Shown piece by piece: positions 1 to 8,332 of a stretch of DNA of 64,000 bases. The DNA is from Butyrivibrio sp. LC3010. Its GTDB lineage: Bacteria > Bacillota > Clostridia > Lachnospirales > Lachnospiraceae. Numbering within the stretch: the first letter of the stretch is position 1; each line of letters begins with the position of its first letter. The position numbers and the translations under genes were made by a program. The notes beneath the pieces were generated by a model. It worked only from the letters and a program-made list of their open reading frames with translations. It ran no database searches and had not been told where the DNA came from. Location: contig NZ_AUJU01000003.1 of NCBI RefSeq assembly GCF_000424385.1, forward strand, positions 62,001 to 126,000, read 5' to 3'.

Positions 1-2747
1 CTTGTATATATAACAAATCTGGAAAAGGAGAAGTACTTATCAACTGCATGGAAAATAATCCTGTGGGATCCGGGTTTAATGTTTGGAAGACGAAGATAAA
101 GCTTATCCACATTATTCCTTACATTATTCTTCCACTCGCCCTTATAGGCATCATTGGCCTCAGTCTCAATAACCTCTACGGGATTCTCATCAACTGAAAC
201 TCCAATTCTTATCCTTCCCTTGGAATTAAGCGAAGGGAATCTGTGAAGCTCTAATAAAAATGCTCCTGAGCTTGTAACAGTAACCTCATAGGTAAGAGTT
301 GCACCTTCTGTCCTTGCTTCAACAAGTGAGCCCCTCTGTCTTCCAAGGTTTGGAATGCGTACCCAGGCACCTGATAAATCTCTTACCATGTCCGCCTCGA
401 TCCTCAGCATTCCGTCATCCTCCATATGCGGAGGAAATACTATATTGCCCTGTCCAAGAAGAGTGATTCCCCTAAAGAGCTTTGCTTCAACAGGAATGAT
501 ATGACTTTCCCCTGTCATAAGCGCCATAACATGGATTGAATCCTTTATGGAAACAACGGGATCATCTGTTTTAACCTCACCCTTTTTTGTCAAAAGCTCT
601 GTCAGATCCGAAACCTGATTCCAGTCAACCTCAAGAAGTAATCTTTCTTCCCCGCTTATCCTGATATCGCCGTGTCCTTCAAAGCCAACCATGCTCTCAT
701 CTGTTATTCTGAGCCAGGATGGCAGATCAACCGTCACAACAATTTCATTTTCACCTGCATTTGCAATCTCAAACCATTTTTCAACAGGTTTAACAAAAGT
801 CAGAGCATTTTCCTCATTCTGACAGGTCACTATAAGATGATCCTCTGATTTTCTTATAGGCGGCTTACATGCAGGATGCATTGCTGTTCTCGGCGGAGGG
901 AAATCCTCAGGCGTCATGACGCCATCCCACTTTCCGTCAGCCATAATGTGATTATAGAAATAAAGCATGCTTCGCCTTGCATGATCAAAGGCCAGAGATC
1001 TTGTGGTATAGTCCGCGGCACTGTGGGTTTTTCCCTGTCTTATGCAAAGATTACTTCTGTCAGCGTAGTAATACATGGCATAAGTATAGTAAGCTGCATG
1101 AATTTTCATAAGAATAAGCTGGAAAAATGCATCCTTCTCATTGTCCGGCAAAGAATGATAAATCCTGTTCCCGGTCTTAAACATATATTCATATCTGTGG
1201 ATTCTGCTTACCGCTTCATCGGTATAAGCTGTCTGGGAAAAGGCGTCAGCATCCATCTGTTCAACTTTTCGAACATTGGTAAGCTGATCAAATTCAACCA
1301 GCATGGGTGCCAGTTTTTTCCCGTGATGACCACTAAAGGTTTCATCTATCCACTTCGCCAGAAAGTCTATTTCATCCGCACAGATAGTGTCTGCTTTTCC
1401 GATATCCCAGGCAAGCTGTGCATAATAGGTCATCTGCTGTTCAAGGGGCTTTATCGCACCGAAATTAGTGACCCAAAGTTTGCGGATACCTTCCTCATAG
1501 GCTTTTTTTAACTCATTCCTGGTCTGGGAAAGCGGAATAGAGCACAGGAAAAGATATGATGAACCCGGCGGTGCCCAGTAGGAATTGTGATAATACAACC
1601 CGTTTCCACCTGATCTTCTCTTCTCATTTTCATTTGGATAGCGCCTTACATGGCCGTAATTGTCATTTACCCAGATCAGAGTAAAATCATCCGGTATCGT
1701 AAGTCCGCCATCATATAGCTCAAGAAGCTCCTTGTAGGGTACAAAAATCTTCATAGGAGTGTAGTCCAAAGTGCTCTCAAGAATCTGCTCCTGTGCCTTT
1801 ATAACATCTTCAAGCAGCTCTATCTTTGCATTTTTAAGCTCTTCTCCTCTCAACCCCGTAAGTGCTACAGGTTCAAACTCAGTATCATTTATCCCTCTCA
1901 TTCCAAGGGTGTAGGTTACTTCATAGTCCCTGGTCTGTTCAACTGCTTCCTGCCAGTATTCTATTATTGCGTCACGGCTCTTCTCAGAAGCGGAAAAATC
2001 GTAAGGCATTCCGCCATAGCCCTTCTTTTCAAGCCATGGTCTCCACTCCTTATTATTGCTACGCATAAGCATATCACAGTGGGAAGTACCGATAACTATT
2101 CCCATCTTGTCCGCAAGCTTCGCATTCTCGGGATTGGCATTGAAGGCGTTGACATGCATGGCAGGCCAAAGATAATTCATCTTAAGACGCAGCATCAGTT
2201 CGAATATCTTTTCATAGGTTTTTATACCTATAGTTGTCTCACCCAGATACCTCTGTGCCCAGTGATCCAGCTCTTCCTCATCATTTATGAAAATGCCCCT
2301 GTATTCAATGCTCGGATGGTCGGAAATATGATAATCATCAGGAAGTGATATTTCCGTCTTTGGATGGATCGGAACATCTGCCATAAAGTACCAGGGAGAC
2401 ACGCCAAGAACCGATCTGCAGAATTCATAGATTCCGAAAACCGTTCCCCTCCTGTCCGATCCTGCTATAACAAGGCGTCCTCTTCTGTCTCTTATAACGT
2501 AAGCCTCTTTTCTGCGCCTCCCATGGGAACTGAAAAGTCCCACAAGATCCTCTTCCTCAAAATCCTGACATACTCCTACCGTACCCACAAGAATCTGCTG
2601 TGAATCAGGATCATAGACCTCTGTATTAATTTGAAGTACACGTTTGAAATCGCGTATCAGATTCGATACCGCGAGTTTGACCGCTTCAGATTCGCGCTCA
2701 CTGATCGTCACCACGACCGATGAGTACTGTCTGATAGTTATACCCAT
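1..2747 (-). CDS. GH115-family alpha-glucuronidase, 3'-truncated by the window edge
   Basis: The reading frame starts at the ATG at 2747, behind a GGGGGGAG ribosome binding site, and stays open to base 1. About 915 codons are visible and the C-terminus lies outside. The protein resembles glycoside hydrolase family 115, which removes (4-O-methyl)-glucuronic acid from xylan. Landmarks are an N-terminal alpha/beta domain (about residues 1-170), then the barrel domain with YRGIFINDEEE, MNYLWPAMH, GTSHCDM and the GMRGINDTEF stretch, and a beta-rich C-terminal part. No signal peptide is seen, so the enzyme is probably cytoplasmic and acts on imported oligosaccharides. The divergent neighbour at 2986 shares the upstream region. 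Family assignment is by remembered motif pattern; substrate is inferred. Confidence 0.85.
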   Translation of the reverse strand, partial: MGITIRQYSSVVVTISERESEAVKLAVSNLIRDFKRVLQINTEVYDPDSQQILVGTVGVCQDFEEEDLVGLFSSHGRRRKEAYVIRDRRGRLVIAGSDRRGTVFGIYEFCRSVLGVSPWYFMADVPIHPKTEISLPDDYHISDHPSIEYRGIFINDEEELDHWAQRYLGETTIGIKTYEKIFELMLRLKMNYLWPAMHVNAFNANPENAKLADKMGIVIGTSHCDMLMRSNNKEWRPWLEKKGYGGMPYDFSASEKSRDAIIEYWQEAVEQTRDYEVTYTLGMRGINDTEFEPVALTGLRGEELKNAKIELLEDVIKAQEQILESTLDYTPMKIFVPYKELLELYDGGLTIPDDFTLIWVNDNYGHVRRYPNENEKRRSGGNGLYYHNSYWAPPGSSYLFLCSIPLSQTRNELKKAYEEGIRKLWVTNFGAIKPLEQQMTYYAQLAWDIGKADTICADEIDFLAKWIDETFSGHHGKKLAPMLVEFDQLTNVRKVEQMDADAFSQTAYTDEAVSRIHRYEYMFKTGNRIYHSLPDNEKDAFFQLILMKIHAAYYTYAMYYYADRSNLCIRQGKTHSAADYTTRSLAFDHARRSMLYFYNHIMADGKWDGVMTPEDFPPPRTAMHPACKPPIRKSEDHLIVTCQNEENALTFVKPVEKWFEIANAGENEIVVTVDLPSWLRITDESMVGFEGHGDIRISGEERLLLEVDWNQVSDLTELLTKKGEVKTDDPVVSIKDSIHVMALMTGESHIIPVEAKLFRGITLLGQGNIVFPPHMEDDGMLRIEADMVRDLSGAWVRIPNLGRQRGSLVEARTEGATLTYEVTVTSSGAFLLELHRFPSLNSKGRIRIGVSVDENPVEVIETEANDAYKGEWKNNVRNNVDKLYLRLPNIKPGSHRIIFHAVDKYFSFSRFVIYT

Positions 2748-2789
2748 AACTCTCCCCCCATGAGATTTTTGGTTACTATCTGGTTAATT

Positions 2790-2939
2790 ACAAAAATGTT
2801 AATTAATATTTTATCAATTTTTTATAATTTTGTGTTATAGCACTTTGCCGAATATTTTCTTTTAAATTGTCTAAAATGACGATTTATTAAAGCCTGGCTG
2901 AAACCTGTAAATACTTACTTGTTTTAATTAACATTTTGT
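2790..2939. promoter_or_regulatory. Divergent intergenic region with an AT-rich inverted repeat
   Basis: Between the GH115 gene and the GGDEF-EAL gene, acaaaaatgttaattaa (2790-2806) and ttaattaacattttgt (2924-2939) are inverted copies that differ by one base in a run of T. They lie about 120 bp apart and could be paired operator sites for a regulator of either gene. This is a sequence observation only. No clear -35/-10 pair was assigned. Confidence 0.35.
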
Positions 2940-2985
2940 AGGACAATAGAAATGGTCGCGTTAATTTCATATTAAGTGGGCGTAT

Positions 2986-4656
2986 ATGGAAAATAATATT
3001 CTAAATAGATTTATCCAAATCTTATCAGACACAGACAATACTATCGAGGCTGCGGAAGAAGCCTTTGATTTGCTTGCGCCATCCTTTAATATTTCACAGA
3101 TTATCCTGGATTTAAATATACCTGAAACAAGACAGACCCCCACCGGTGAAGTCAGGCATATAACTGTCTACACAGGCGATATAGCTAATGATTCAGGTGC
3201 TGAGATCGTGTGGCTGGAGGAGTCACAACGGACCTTTGAAAACGGTATGATCTCCATCCATGTATACGCTCCCATCGAAACGAACTGGACTGCAGATGAG
3301 AGACAATTACTGCTCTCAGCCATCCGCATTTTCCTTATTCACATGGGCAGATTCCGCCTGGAGGAGCTTGTTCAGAAGAGTGCTCTTACACAGTATCTTA
3401 CAGGTCTTCCCAATTCAGGAGGCTTTATTTCCTTTGCCACAAGGAAGATGATCTCCGGTGATATTAATAGATTTAACTCCTATTATTTTAATTTAAAAGG
3501 ATTTGGTCTTATAAACAGACGCTTTGGCAATGAAGAAACAGACAATATCATCAGAAGATATGCCAGGGCCTTATTGGAATTCTGTAACGATGATGAAATT
3601 ATCGGTCACCTTGGAGGTGATAATTTTGTGGCGCTTATCCGCAAAGAGCGCACGGGAGATTTCCTTGCTCTTTTGCAGAAAACCGAAGTTTTCGGTATCC
3701 GTAACGGTGAAAAGATTCCTGTTTATATAAGTGCAGTTGCGGGTGTTTACGATATAGATGATTCATTAAAGAATCCAGGTCAGACCATCGGAAGAAGCTC
3801 TATCGCCTGCAGTGTTGCAAGGTCACTTTCAAATGAGCCCTTCCTGTTCGTCACAAAGGAAATGAGCACCAAGGTTTATCGTGAAAAACAGATAGAAGAC
3901 AGCTTTGAGGATGGACTATCCAACAACGAATTCAAAGTTTTCTACCAGCCTAAGGTTGACACTAAAACCAATACCCTTATTGGCGCCGAAGCCCTTTCCC
4001 GCTGGTTTTATCATGGAGAATACGTTTACCCTGCTGAATTTGTTCCGGTTCTGGAAAGGAACAGTTACTCCATAGGTCTCGATATATATGTAATGGAAGA
4101 GGTCTGCAGTACTATCCGCCAATGGATAGATAAAGGTCTGGATCCTGTTCCGGTATCGGTCAATTTCTCAAGAAGTGATCTTTCTGATGACAGGCTCGCA
4201 GATCAGATACTGGCCATTACCCAGAAATATAATATCGACCTTGACTATATACAGATTGAAGTCACTGAAACAGCTACCCAGAAGGAGAAAGGTCTTATTA
4301 CCGATTTCCTTAACAAGCTAAACGGCATGCACATTGCCAGCTCCATCGATGACTTTGGTACAGGTTATTCCTCGCTGGGAATTTTAAGGGATCTTCCTGT
4401 ATCCACCATAAAGATCGACAAGTCCTTCATCGATAATGAAATTTTGACAACCAGGGATGAAATCGTCCTTAAGAACATTATTAATATGGCAAAGGAGCTC
4501 GATATCGAGGTCATCACAGAAGGTGTGGAAAGACCTGATCAGATAGCGCTTCTTCAGCGGGTAGGCTGCGACCATGTGCAGGGCTTTTTCTATGATAAAC
4601 CACTCAGCCTTGAGGAATTTGAAGAACGCCTAAAAAACAAAATATATCCGGTATAA
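2986..4656 (+). CDS. GGDEF(degenerate)-EAL protein, probable c-di-GMP phosphodiesterase
   Basis: A 556-residue soluble protein in three parts: an N-terminal sensor-like region (about 1-130, possibly GAF-like), a GGDEF domain and an EAL domain. The cyclase signature reads GGDNF at about residue 210, lacking the acidic residue needed for diguanylate cyclase activity. The EAL half looks complete: EAL at about 335, VSVN, EVTET, the DDFGTGYSS loop, KIDKSF, EGVE and QGFF. The likely role is hydrolysis of cyclic di-GMP, with the GGDEF half acting as a GTP-sensing or structural domain. No membrane segments are seen. It ends just before a bidirectional terminator and faces a convergent MraY-like gene. 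The fold call is strong; the activity is inferred from motifs. Confidence 0.9.
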   Translation: MENNILNRFIQILSDTDNTIEAAEEAFDLLAPSFNISQIILDLNIPETRQTPTGEVRHITVYTGDIANDSGAEIVWLEESQRTFENGMISIHVYAPIETNWTADERQLLLSAIRIFLIHMGRFRLEELVQKSALTQYLTGLPNSGGFISFATRKMISGDINRFNSYYFNLKGFGLINRRFGNEETDNIIRRYARALLEFCNDDEIIGHLGGDNFVALIRKERTGDFLALLQKTEVFGIRNGEKIPVYISAVAGVYDIDDSLKNPGQTIGRSSIACSVARSLSNEPFLFVTKEMSTKVYREKQIEDSFEDGLSNNEFKVFYQPKVDTKTNTLIGAEALSRWFYHGEYVYPAEFVPVLERNSYSIGLDIYVMEEVCSTIRQWIDKGLDPVPVSVNFSRSDLSDDRLADQILAITQKYNIDLDYIQIEVTETATQKEKGLITDFLNKLNGMHIASSIDDFGTGYSSLGILRDLPVSTIKIDKSFIDNEILTTRDEIVLKNIINMAKELDIEVITEGVERPDQIALLQRVGCDHVQGFFYDKPLSLEEFEERLKNKIYPV

Positions 4657-4672
4657 AAAAGATTTATAAAGC

Positions 4673-4710
4673 AAAAAACGTCTTTCTCCAAACGAGAAAG
4701 GCGTTTTTCA
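4673..4710. terminator. Bidirectional rho-independent terminator
   Basis: An A-run, the stem acgtctttctc with its partner gagaaaggcgt, a short loop and a T-run lie between two convergent genes ending at 4656 and 4767. A and T tracts on both sides would serve both strands. Confidence 0.85.
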
Positions 4711-4766
4711 CATAAGACCTACCGTGTCCATTATTCACAGACTATATATAATGTCCTGATAATTAA

Positions 4767-5714
4767 CTATAGTGCTGCAAAAAGTATTGAGATCACTATC
4801 TGCAATATTACAAATCTGATAACTACCTGAGTGTCTGACCATTCCAGATTTTTCCTCATATGATCATGGATTGGTGTTCTCAGGTTAGTCATAACATGCA
4901 ATTTCAAGAATCTTATAAGCGAAATCTTTAAAAGTCCCAGCCCACCATCAATAATAAGAACCAGAGACAACATCAGGTATGCAAAAGGGTGTCCTGATTT
5001 CATGGCAATTAGAGCTATAAAGAATCCCAATGCTCTTGAACCGGCATCTCCCATAAGCATGGAGCTTGGAGAGCAGTTAAAGTAAAGGTATGCCAGAAGT
5101 ACTGCTGAAAAAAGCTGTCCTGCAGTAGCCATACTTCCGAGAGGTTCAGAGAACATTATTGCAAATGACATTATGGTTACAATTACAAGGGATCCACATA
5201 ATCCATCCACACCATCAGAACAGTTGGTAACATTGATCGCAACCCAGATAAGAATGACTCCCAGTATGAAATACACAGGGTATGGCAATTTAAGCTCAAA
5301 TGCAAGAAATTGAATCGTGCTGTCGTTATGAGCTAAAAATGTAGCCATGGTAGCAACTGATATAACAAAATCTATAAGACCCTTTTTATACTCGTTCCAG
5401 GGTTTATCAGACGCATCATCAAGATATCCGCTCAGCATTATAAGAAACAGCAGTCCCAAATATATAATCAGTTCAAAGGATAACGGCAAAAACAGTATTG
5501 ATGCCAGAATAAAGTCGATAACAAAGACTATTCCCACGCCTCTAAGCTTACCCTTTGAAAGGGCTCCGTTCACTGCAAATGCTCTCCCCTGGTCCTGGGG
5601 CAAAAAAGAAAATCGCATATTTAATGAGATAAATGTAATCACATATGCGACTATCATTCCTATTGCAGCTGCCTGAAACTGCGTAAATCTGCTAATCAGT
5701 AGTTCATATAACAT
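4767..5714 (-). CDS. MraY-like phospho-sugar transferase (polyprenyl-phosphate, GT4-type)
   Basis: A 315-residue polytopic membrane protein of the MraY/WecA superfamily, which transfers phospho-N-acetyl sugars from UDP onto undecaprenyl phosphate. Visible family motifs are an early QGRAF loop, YLDDASDK (the Asp-Asp pair), NCSDGVDGL, MGDAGSRALG and a C-terminal PIHDHM followed by WSDTQVVIRF. The last stretch is closer to MraY (histidine loop, then WSxxQVV) than to WecA, though the usual HHH reads HDH and NLTDG reads NCSDG. It stands alone, outside any cell-division cluster. It may therefore be a MraY paralogue or the species' only MraY; this window cannot decide. Confidence 0.8.
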   Translation of the reverse strand: MLYELLISRFTQFQAAAIGMIVAYVITFISLNMRFSFLPQDQGRAFAVNGALSKGKLRGVGIVFVIDFILASILFLPLSFELIIYLGLLFLIMLSGYLDDASDKPWNEYKKGLIDFVISVATMATFLAHNDSTIQFLAFELKLPYPVYFILGVILIWVAINVTNCSDGVDGLCGSLVIVTIMSFAIMFSEPLGSMATAGQLFSAVLLAYLYFNCSPSSMLMGDAGSRALGFFIALIAMKSGHPFAYLMLSLVLIIDGGLGLLKISLIRFLKLHVMTNLRTPIHDHMRKNLEWSDTQVVIRFVILQIVISILFAAL

Positions 5715-5756
5715 TTCTATTCTTCACTCCTCTGTTTCCTTATTAGCTTAATTTTA

Positions 5757-5785
5757 TTCTGATATTTGCACATTCATGTTATAAT
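5757..5785 (+). promoter_or_regulatory. Possible promoter for the membrane GGDEF-like gene
   Basis: A perfect TATAAT at 5780-5785 lies about 100 bp upstream of the ATG at 5884. The hexamer 17 bp before it (TTCTGA) is a poor -35. Low confidence. Confidence 0.35.
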
Positions 5786-5883
5786 TTCTTAGACTCATAA
5801 AGTATTTTAGAGTTATCAAAATAATATGAAGTGCGGGCAAAACTATAATCCCGACATCATTATATTAACGAAGGTAGGAAAGA

Positions 5884-6963
5884 ATGGCAACTGTTTCTAA
5901 ATTCCCGGATATCATAAAGAACTATATGAATCCGTATATTCATTCAACCATTAAGGATGGCTTATATCGCTTGAATATCGCGGCAACCCGTAAAATTTCA
6001 CTGGTTTTCTCTATAATAGAATTTTTTATTTTGCTTTATTATATTTTTTTCAACAGGATCATACTGTCTTCAAAGGGAGTACTGCCCTCTACACTGCTTG
6101 CAATAACAGTGAGCATCACAACTTTTCTTATTTGTGATCACGGGCTTAAATCTTCAAACCGCCCTTACAAGGCATATCGTTTTGTCTGCATCGCTTATTT
6201 TATCCTGCTTATAGTCTTTGGCATGTTCGTATCATACTTTAACTATACCAGAGGACATCAGATATTTACTTTCTTTTCAACAATAGTCTGTCTTGTTAAT
6301 TTTATATTGCTGCCGCCTGCCCTCAGTTCAGTAGTGATAGGTGGCTCATACATTATTTTTTACCTTTTTCTCTATTCCTATGATCATGCATTGCAGGTAA
6401 ATCTTTTTAATTACTCTCTGTTTGCCATGCTGACCATTATCGGATCATATAACAAATACAGAATGCAGGCCACAGAGCTTGAAAGAATCCATCGAATAGA
6501 GCGAATGAATGACATGCTTCAGAACGTTCCAGTGCATGACAATGTCACTGACATGAAAAACCGCTACGCCCTTCGAGACGATTTCAATTCATATCAGAAT
6601 CATCACATTATTGTTGTTATGCTTGATCTTGAAGATTTTAAGAGCATCAATGCCGAGCATGGTCAAAAAGCCGGTGATTTGATACTTAAGCAGGTGGGTG
6701 AATGCATAAAAACCCATCTCACAGACAGTCATTCCTACAGATATGGTTCAGATTCATTCCTTATAATTCTTCAGGACATTGAGCTGAGTGATGCACTTCA
6801 GCGTCTTTCTATCTGGGAGAGAAACATGGCGACCTTAAGCGTACCGGATATTGATCAGCAGATTCATTACACCAGTGGTTACTCCCATGGAACACCAAGG
6901 GATGAGGATGAACTCAGAATGCTGATAGAAGCAGCTGACCGCAAGCGAAGAGACTTTTCATGA
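5884..6963 (+). CDS. Membrane protein with degenerate GGDEF domain
   Basis: A 359-residue protein with about six hydrophobic segments in residues 40-195 and a C-terminal GGDEF-fold domain. The fold is recognisable from VMLDLEDFKSINAEHG and AGDLILKQVGE, but the active-site loop reads YRYGSDSF instead of GGDEF, so cyclase activity is unlikely. It may be a c-di-GMP or GTP receptor, or a signalling partner of the EAL proteins nearby. Translation starts at the ATG at 5884 behind AAGGTAGGAAAG. It is followed by the DUF3048 lipoprotein gene on the same strand. Confidence 0.75.
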   Translation: MATVSKFPDIIKNYMNPYIHSTIKDGLYRLNIAATRKISLVFSIIEFFILLYYIFFNRIILSSKGVLPSTLLAITVSITTFLICDHGLKSSNRPYKAYRFVCIAYFILLIVFGMFVSYFNYTRGHQIFTFFSTIVCLVNFILLPPALSSVVIGGSYIIFYLFLYSYDHALQVNLFNYSLFAMLTIIGSYNKYRMQATELERIHRIERMNDMLQNVPVHDNVTDMKNRYALRDDFNSYQNHHIIVVMLDLEDFKSINAEHGQKAGDLILKQVGECIKTHLTDSHSYRYGSDSFLIILQDIELSDALQRLSIWERNMATLSVPDIDQQIHYTSGYSHGTPRDEDELRMLIEAADRKRRDFS

Positions 6964-7089
6964 CCATATTGGATAATGCTGCCTTTTGCCCAAAAATTGT
7001 CATTTTTGAAAATATGCTTTTTCAAATACTTCTTTTCTGTTAAAATAATGAAGGTGTGTCTTAAAACACATTTTAAGGAGGATTATGTT

Positions 7090-8262
7090 ATGAAATTTAA
7101 TAAACGAATTGTAAGCGTCGTGCTCACAGCAATGATGCTCACATCTGCCGTAGGATGTAGTAAGTCCGAGACACCTGCAGAAGATTCATCAGAAGGACTC
7201 TCCTGGGAATCCATTCAGGAGGAGGAACCTGCAGAGGAGACTGTTGAAGAAGCTCCTGTTGAAGAGACTGAACCTGAACCGGAAATTGTTACAGCAGAGA
7301 TTCCTGCCGGTATGTATAGAAGTGAGCTCACAGGTGAACCTATCAGCGAGTCACTTAAGGATCAGCGTCCTATCGCTGCAATGGTTGATAACGAATCAAT
7401 CGCACTTCCTCATTTTGGTATTTCAGAGTGTGATGTAGTATACGAAATGATGAACAGTACACAGAACGGACGTATCACCCGTCTCATGTGCCTTATGAAG
7501 GATTGGGGTTCAATCAAGCAGCTTGGTTCTATCAGAAGTACAAGACCTACAAACATCATCCTTTCAGCAGAATGGAATGCTGTACTTTGTCATGATGGTG
7601 GTCCCAAGGTTCATATCGATCCCTATCTTGCCAAGGAATGGGGTAACAACCACTTCTCAGGTACATTCTCCCGTGTAGATAACGGTAAGAAGAGAGAATA
7701 TACAGAGTACATCCTTGCAGGCGATCTTGAGAATAACTTCTCAGGCAGCAATTTCTCAACAACATATAATGAATTCACTCCCGACGGAGTTAAGGATGCT
7801 CACTTCAACTTTACTCCCTGGGGTAATGAGATAAGCCTTGAGAACAAAGGCTATGCTAAATGCATCGATGCTAACACTATAGATATCATTCCTTTTGAGC
7901 ACAACAGCTCAAAGCTCGTATACAATCCTGATACCAAGGAATATGAGTATTATGATTATGGTAACCCTCACAAGGATGGCGAAGACGGTGCTGTTCTTTC
8001 CTTCAAGAATGTAATTCTTCAGAAGTGCACCTTCAATCAGCTTGATGATCATGGTTATCTTATCTACAACTGTATTGATATCAACCAGCCCGGTTACTAC
8101 TGCACAAACGGTAAGGCAACAGATATTGTTTGGACAAAGACCGGTGAGCTTGTAAAGACACAGTTCTTTGATTCACAGGCTAACGAGCTTGAGATCAACA
8201 ATGGTAAAACCTATATCGCACTTGTTCCTGCAGATACATGGGATCAGCTGGTAATTGAATAA
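7090..8262 (+). CDS. DUF3048 (YerB-like) lipoprotein
   Basis: The start at 7090 is chosen because AAGGAGG lies just upstream and a lipoprotein signal follows at once; an in-frame ORF extends 5' to 6976 but would bury the signal. The 390-residue product has a hydrophobic leader ending in the lipobox SAVGC (Cys23) and an acidic Glu-rich linker (about 25-70). The DUF3048 domain carries RPIAAMVDN, FGISECDVVYEMM, GSIRSTRPTNI and HDGGP. DUF3048 proteins such as B. subtilis YerB are surface lipoproteins whose biochemical role is not well known to me. It is a single gene closed by a strong terminator. Confidence 0.85.
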   Translation: MKFNKRIVSVVLTAMMLTSAVGCSKSETPAEDSSEGLSWESIQEEEPAEETVEEAPVEETEPEPEIVTAEIPAGMYRSELTGEPISESLKDQRPIAAMVDNESIALPHFGISECDVVYEMMNSTQNGRITRLMCLMKDWGSIKQLGSIRSTRPTNIILSAEWNAVLCHDGGPKVHIDPYLAKEWGNNHFSGTFSRVDNGKKREYTEYILAGDLENNFSGSNFSTTYNEFTPDGVKDAHFNFTPWGNEISLENKGYAKCIDANTIDIIPFEHNSSKLVYNPDTKEYEYYDYGNPHKDGEDGAVLSFKNVILQKCTFNQLDDHGYLIYNCIDINQPGYYCTNGKATDIVWTKTGELVKTQFFDSQANELEINNGKTYIALVPADTWDQLVIE

Positions 8263-8271
8263 TAGAATGTT

Positions 8272-8302
8272 TAAGGCGTCGCGAAATGCGGCGCCTTTTA
8301 TC
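8272..8302 (+). terminator. Rho-independent terminator after the DUF3048 lipoprotein
   Basis: The stem aaggcgtcgc / gcggcgcctt with a GAAAT loop is followed by TTTTATC, ten bases after the stop codon at 8262. Confidence 0.85.
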
Positions 8303-8332
8303 TTCTCATCTATAAACAAATTCATTCCTGTC

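Noticed and set aside
876-1511. 211-codon plus-strand reading frame
   Set aside because: It lies antisense within the well-supported GH115 frame and shows no domain or ribosome binding site.
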